This document shows, piece by piece, positions 36,860 to 38,851 of a stretch of 38,851 bases of DNA; within the stretch, counting starts at the first letter, position 1; every line of letters begins with the position of its first letter. This DNA comes from Candidatus Wolframiiraptor allenii (GTDB lineage: Archaea; Thermoproteota; Nitrososphaeria_A; Caldarchaeales; Wolframiiraptoraceae). The notes below the pieces were generated by a model. That model was not told the origin of the DNA. It saw only the letters and a program-made list of their open reading frames with translations, and made no database searches. The position numbers and the translations under genes are program-made. Location of the stretch: the NCBI GenBank assembly GCA_023539495.1, contig JAKCEV010000003.1:1-38851 (forward strand), written 5' to 3'.

Positions 36860-37083
36860 CTATGGGCCGGCCTCTACGTCATCGAAGAATAATATCTCCC
36901 CGCATTTTGGACACGCGAAATAACACTCTATGACATGGTCAGTCCTTATGTTATGGAATCATCCGGCTAATACTCCCTAATGTTCACCGCCTTCTCACAG
37001 TAACATAGATGCTCTATCGTGGCCCCGCACTTCGGGCATCTCCGGCCACCCACCCTCATAGACTCGTTCCCCGCATTAGCCAT
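36860..37083 (-). pseudogene. Broken zinc-ribbon small protein
   Basis: ATG 37083 opens a 38-codon frame with CPKCGATIEHLCYCEKAVNI and stops at TAG 36969-36967. Shifting frame gives HNIRTDHVIECYFACPKCGE then ILFFDDVEAGP to TAG 36862-36860. The two CxxC pairs and the EHL...YECP-CGEILF pattern match a family of small archaeal zinc-ribbon proteins often found with mobile or hypothetical genes. One stop and one frameshift separate the halves, so it is a decayed gene. Repeat A stands 17 bases upstream of the ATG. Confidence 0.65.
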
Positions 37084-37100
37084 ATCCCTCGCCCCCACGC

Positions 37101-37137
37101 TACCATTCTAATACACGCCTGCCCTTATTTCTTGGGG
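37101..37137 (-). repeat. Dispersed repeat A, copy 2 (minus orientation)
   Basis: Reverse complement of the copy at 37493-37529 with one difference over 37 bases; weaker similarity continues about ten bases outward and forty inward. With that copy it forms an inverted pair around 37138-37492. Confidence 0.85.
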
Positions 37138-37192
37138 AGCCCTCTGAGAATGGGAAATAAAAATATGGGGTGTTATGATATTGGCTTCGGCT

Positions 37193-37498
37193 CTATGGTA
37201 TGCTCATCTCGGCGGCCTTCAGCTTGAATAGCATGGCATCCCACATCTCCTCCCAGACCTCCCCGAGATATTCGATCAATTGATTCCAGCTCATCACTCT
37301 GACCATGTCGCATCTTGTCACGCGCCTGTCGCCCTCGCCTACGCCCCTAACGACAAAATATTTAACATCGTCCCCGTCCCTGAACGGTATTATAAAGATC
37401 TGCTCCGAGTTCTTCTCATCGCCATGGAATCCCATTTTTAGCCGGCTTCCCGGCATCCCGACATCATAATAATCTTCCATTTTCAGGCAGGTCCCCAA
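37193..37498 (-). CDS. Unknown protein of up to 101 residues, inside the inverted repeat pair
   Basis: I do not recognise this protein. From ATG 37480 (MEDYYDVGMPGSRLKMGF) it has 95 residues; ATG 37498 lies inside the repeat and is less likely. It is soluble and has a beta-rich middle (EQIFIIPFRDGDDVKYFVVR) and a helical end (SWNQLIEYLGEVWEEMWDAM). Composition and codon use resemble the chromosomal genes. It fills most of the 355 bases between inverted copies of repeat A, so it may be cargo of a small mobile cassette. Confidence 0.5.
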   Translation of the reverse strand: MGTCLKMEDYYDVGMPGSRLKMGFHGDEKNSEQIFIIPFRDGDDVKYFVVRGVGEGDRRVTRCDMVRVMSWNQLIEYLGEVWEEMWDAMLFKLKAAEMSIP

Positions 37499-37529
37499 GA
37501 AATAAGGGCAGGCATGTATTAGAATGGTA
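37493..37529 (+). repeat. Dispersed repeat A, copy 3
   Basis: Core CCCCAAGAAATAAGGGCAGG followed by CATGTATTAGAATGGTA. It lies just upstream of the small ORF and tnpB. AGAAATAAGG could act as a TATA box placing transcription start near 37528, twelve bases before ATG 37540 with GTGGAGG between. Confidence 0.85.
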
Positions 37530-37796
37530 TTGTGGAGGCATGGCTGGCTACGTGGATGCCTTCAAGGAGGCCGGCCCCTTAAGGAGTTTATTGGGGTCTT
37601 GGATTACGTGGACTCGGCACCTGCCATTGTTGAGAGATATAGGCCACCGCCGGTCATCGCTAGGACGCTCGTATATGATGACCTCAAAATGCTCGACGAC
37701 TTCGCCAGAGAGTACCGCGGGTATGTTGGCAAGGCGATGGACTACGTCTGCGAGGAGCTACGAAGCCTACTCTACGAAATCCTCGGAGGTGAGTGA
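37524..37796 (+). pseudogene. Small protein coupled to tnpB, with a one-base frameshift
   Basis: The natural protein appears to start at ATG 37540 (after GTGGAGG) as MAGYVDAFKEAGPL. It then needs a -1 shift at CCCC 37575-37578 to continue KEFIGVLDYVDSAPAIVERY, VIARTLVYDDLKMLDDFARE and YVCEELRSLLYEILGGE. One extra C restores the frame. The downstream frame is also open back to ATG 37524, but that N-terminus (MVLWRHGWLRGC) looks unnatural. The TGA overlaps the tnpB GTG by four bases. I recognise no family; it is neither the Y1 nor the serine transposase TnpA. It is a mainly helical protein that may partner TnpB. Confidence 0.55.
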
Positions 37797-38851
37797 AGGT
37801 GAAGAGGAATTGTACTGTGGAGCTGGTGGTTGATGAGGAGACCAAGAAGAGGCTGAGACAGTTATGCGATCTTTCATCGAAGCTATGGAACGAGGTCAAT
37901 TACGCCAGGCTGAGGATGTGGCTGGAGAAGAGGCATATTGACTTTGATGGGACATATAGGGAGTTTTATGAGAAGTATAAGCCATTGATAGGCGCCGTCA
38001 CGACGCAGACGGTCCTGCTGAGGAATGGTAAGGCGTGGAAGAGCTTCTTCAGGCTGTTGGAGCTGAGGAGGGAGGGGAGGCTGCCGCCGTCTATAACAAG
38101 GGTCAGTCCGCCGGGATATAAGAAGAAGAGGAAGCCTAGGGTGCTGTGGACCATTATTAGAAAAGACCAGTACGAGATGGATGGCGACAGGATCGTCATA
38201 AAGTGGCTTGGCGCAATCGGCTGGATAGAGACGAAGTATAAGGGCCCAGTATATTTGAAGGGCGAGCGGGGAGAGCTCATGATACGCTATGACGCCGATA
38301 GAAAGAGGTGGTATGCCAACATAGCCTTCTCCAAGGTCTCCGAGAAGATGGTAAGGAGCGAGTGGAGGAGGGTGCCGCTGCGGCCGAAAGGCAACTTGAC
38401 CGCTGGCGTGGACATCGGAGTCAATAACATGTTAGCGGTATATGTTGAGGATGGGTCAACGAAGCTCGTCAATGGCAAGCCGCTGAAGGCGATATCGTAT
38501 TATTGGAGGAAGAAGATCGCCGAATACCAGTCCACGCTAAACGGGCATGGCCTAGAGACTTCCAAGAGGCTTAGGAGGATGTACGCAAAATGGAGGAGGC
38601 AGGTAAGAAGCTACATAAACGCCAAGGTGAGGGAGGCCGTAGAGTGGCTCTATGAAGTCGGCGTCTCCACGATTAAAGTTGGCTATCCGAGTATATCGCG
38701 CAGAGGAACGGCAACTTCGATAACGTCCACGTCTGGACGTATAAATATCTACTGAAGCGGATAGCGGAGATTGCCGAAGAACATGGAATCAGCGTCATCT
38801 ACGTTGATGAGAGAGGCACCTCGTCGAGGTGTCCATGGCATGGAGATGAAT
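37793..38851 (+). pseudogene. tnpB: TnpB RNA-guided nuclease, frameshifted and cut by the right edge
   Basis: GTG 37793 starts VKRNCTVELVVDEETKKRLR. Visible features are the helical N-terminal domain, the GYKKKRKPRVLW linker, the RuvC-I aspartate in AGVDIGVNNMLAVY and the basic helix RRMYAKWRRQVRSYINAKVR. The frame breaks at 38687-38690 (TATCCGAGTA); the -1 frame then gives YIAQRNGNFDNVHVWTYKYL, the RuvC-II glutamate in YVDERGTSSRCP, and the first zinc-finger Cys before the window ends. Restoring one G gives VGYPEYIAQRNGN. No IS200-type transposase is present. The 3' zinc finger, tail and right end lie outside the window. Confidence 0.85.

Noticed and set aside
37009-37227. 72-codon plus-strand ORF containing ACPYFLG.
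   Set aside because: It is antisense to the zinc-ribbon relic and runs through repeat A. ACPYFLG recurs only because the repeat DNA recurs; no separate coding signal.
37568-37585. Programmed -1 slippage in the small ORF upstream of tnpB.
   Set aside because: The site (GGC CCC TTA) does not fit the X-XXY-YYZ heptamer, and no downstream structure is evident; a one-base loss in a C run is simpler.

Overview
The window reads as chromosomal DNA of a thermophilic archaeon, most likely Thermoproteota (Crenarchaeota in the broad sense). The reasons are archaeal-type genes (AsnRS-derived asparagine synthetase, VAT-type Cdc48, RtcB, two geranylgeranyl-reductase-like flavoproteins, non-phosphorylating GAPDH), archaeal TATA boxes about 25 nt before start codons (many apparently leaderless messages), frequent GTG/TTG starts, AGG/AGA-rich arginine codons, and a tRNA-Ser with an intron at 37/38. 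No rRNA or CRISPR array was seen. The phylum assignment is inference; no 16S is present.

Layout. 1-300: the tail of a TnpB gene and a relic of a coiled-coil protein. 418-4735: asparagine synthetase (minus), then a tandem overlapping MoeA pair, the second fused to a periplasmic-binding-protein-like domain. 4740-5300: a TnpB relic, a dispersed repeat and two tiny ORFs. 5370-13815: an arginine-rich basic protein, YHS protein, nitroreductase, DUF438/hemerythrin/PAS protein with an HTH partner, aldehyde dehydrogenase, HtrA protease, thioredoxin reductase, ArsP-type permease and an SDR. 13943-17110: a three-gene operon for a 2-oxoacid:ferredoxin oxidoreductase. 17212-21589: rubrerythrin, GAPN, a low-molecular-weight phosphatase-like protein, an atypical SDR, a Cys-rich small protein and superoxide dismutase. 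21624-23582: divergent serine kinase and O-phosphoserine sulfhydrylase, a two-step route from serine to cysteine. 23600-26134: DeoC, tRNA-Ser(GGA), branched-chain aminotransferase and a divergent Lrp-type regulator. 26131-28451: a TnpB relic, a frameshifted DNA methyltransferase and a frameshifted FAH-family gene. 28528-36656: two flavoproteins, acylphosphatase, Cdc48, DUF72, RtcB, a small membrane protein and a phosphoribosyltransferase. 36653-38851: a mosaic of broken small genes joined by repeat copies, ending in a frameshifted tnpB that runs off the edge.

The core genes form a redox and central-metabolism set: oxygen and peroxide defence (SOD, rubrerythrin, TrxB), ferredoxin-linked 2-oxoacid oxidation, GAPN glycolysis, molybdopterin assembly and cysteine synthesis. 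RtcB is the ligase expected to join exons of intron-containing tRNAs such as the tRNA-Ser found here.

The most unusual content is the mobile-element debris. Four places carry pieces of TnpB. A second repeat (core CCCCAAGAAATAAGGGCAGG) stands before several unrelated small ORFs, flanks a roughly 355-bp cassette as inverted copies, and also occurs as a near-perfect 38-bp palindrome. Several genes need a single-base frameshift to be read through; one of them, in the methyltransferase, lies at a CTT-TAA site that resembles the release-factor-2 recoding signal. The others look like one-base losses and could be decay or sequencing error.
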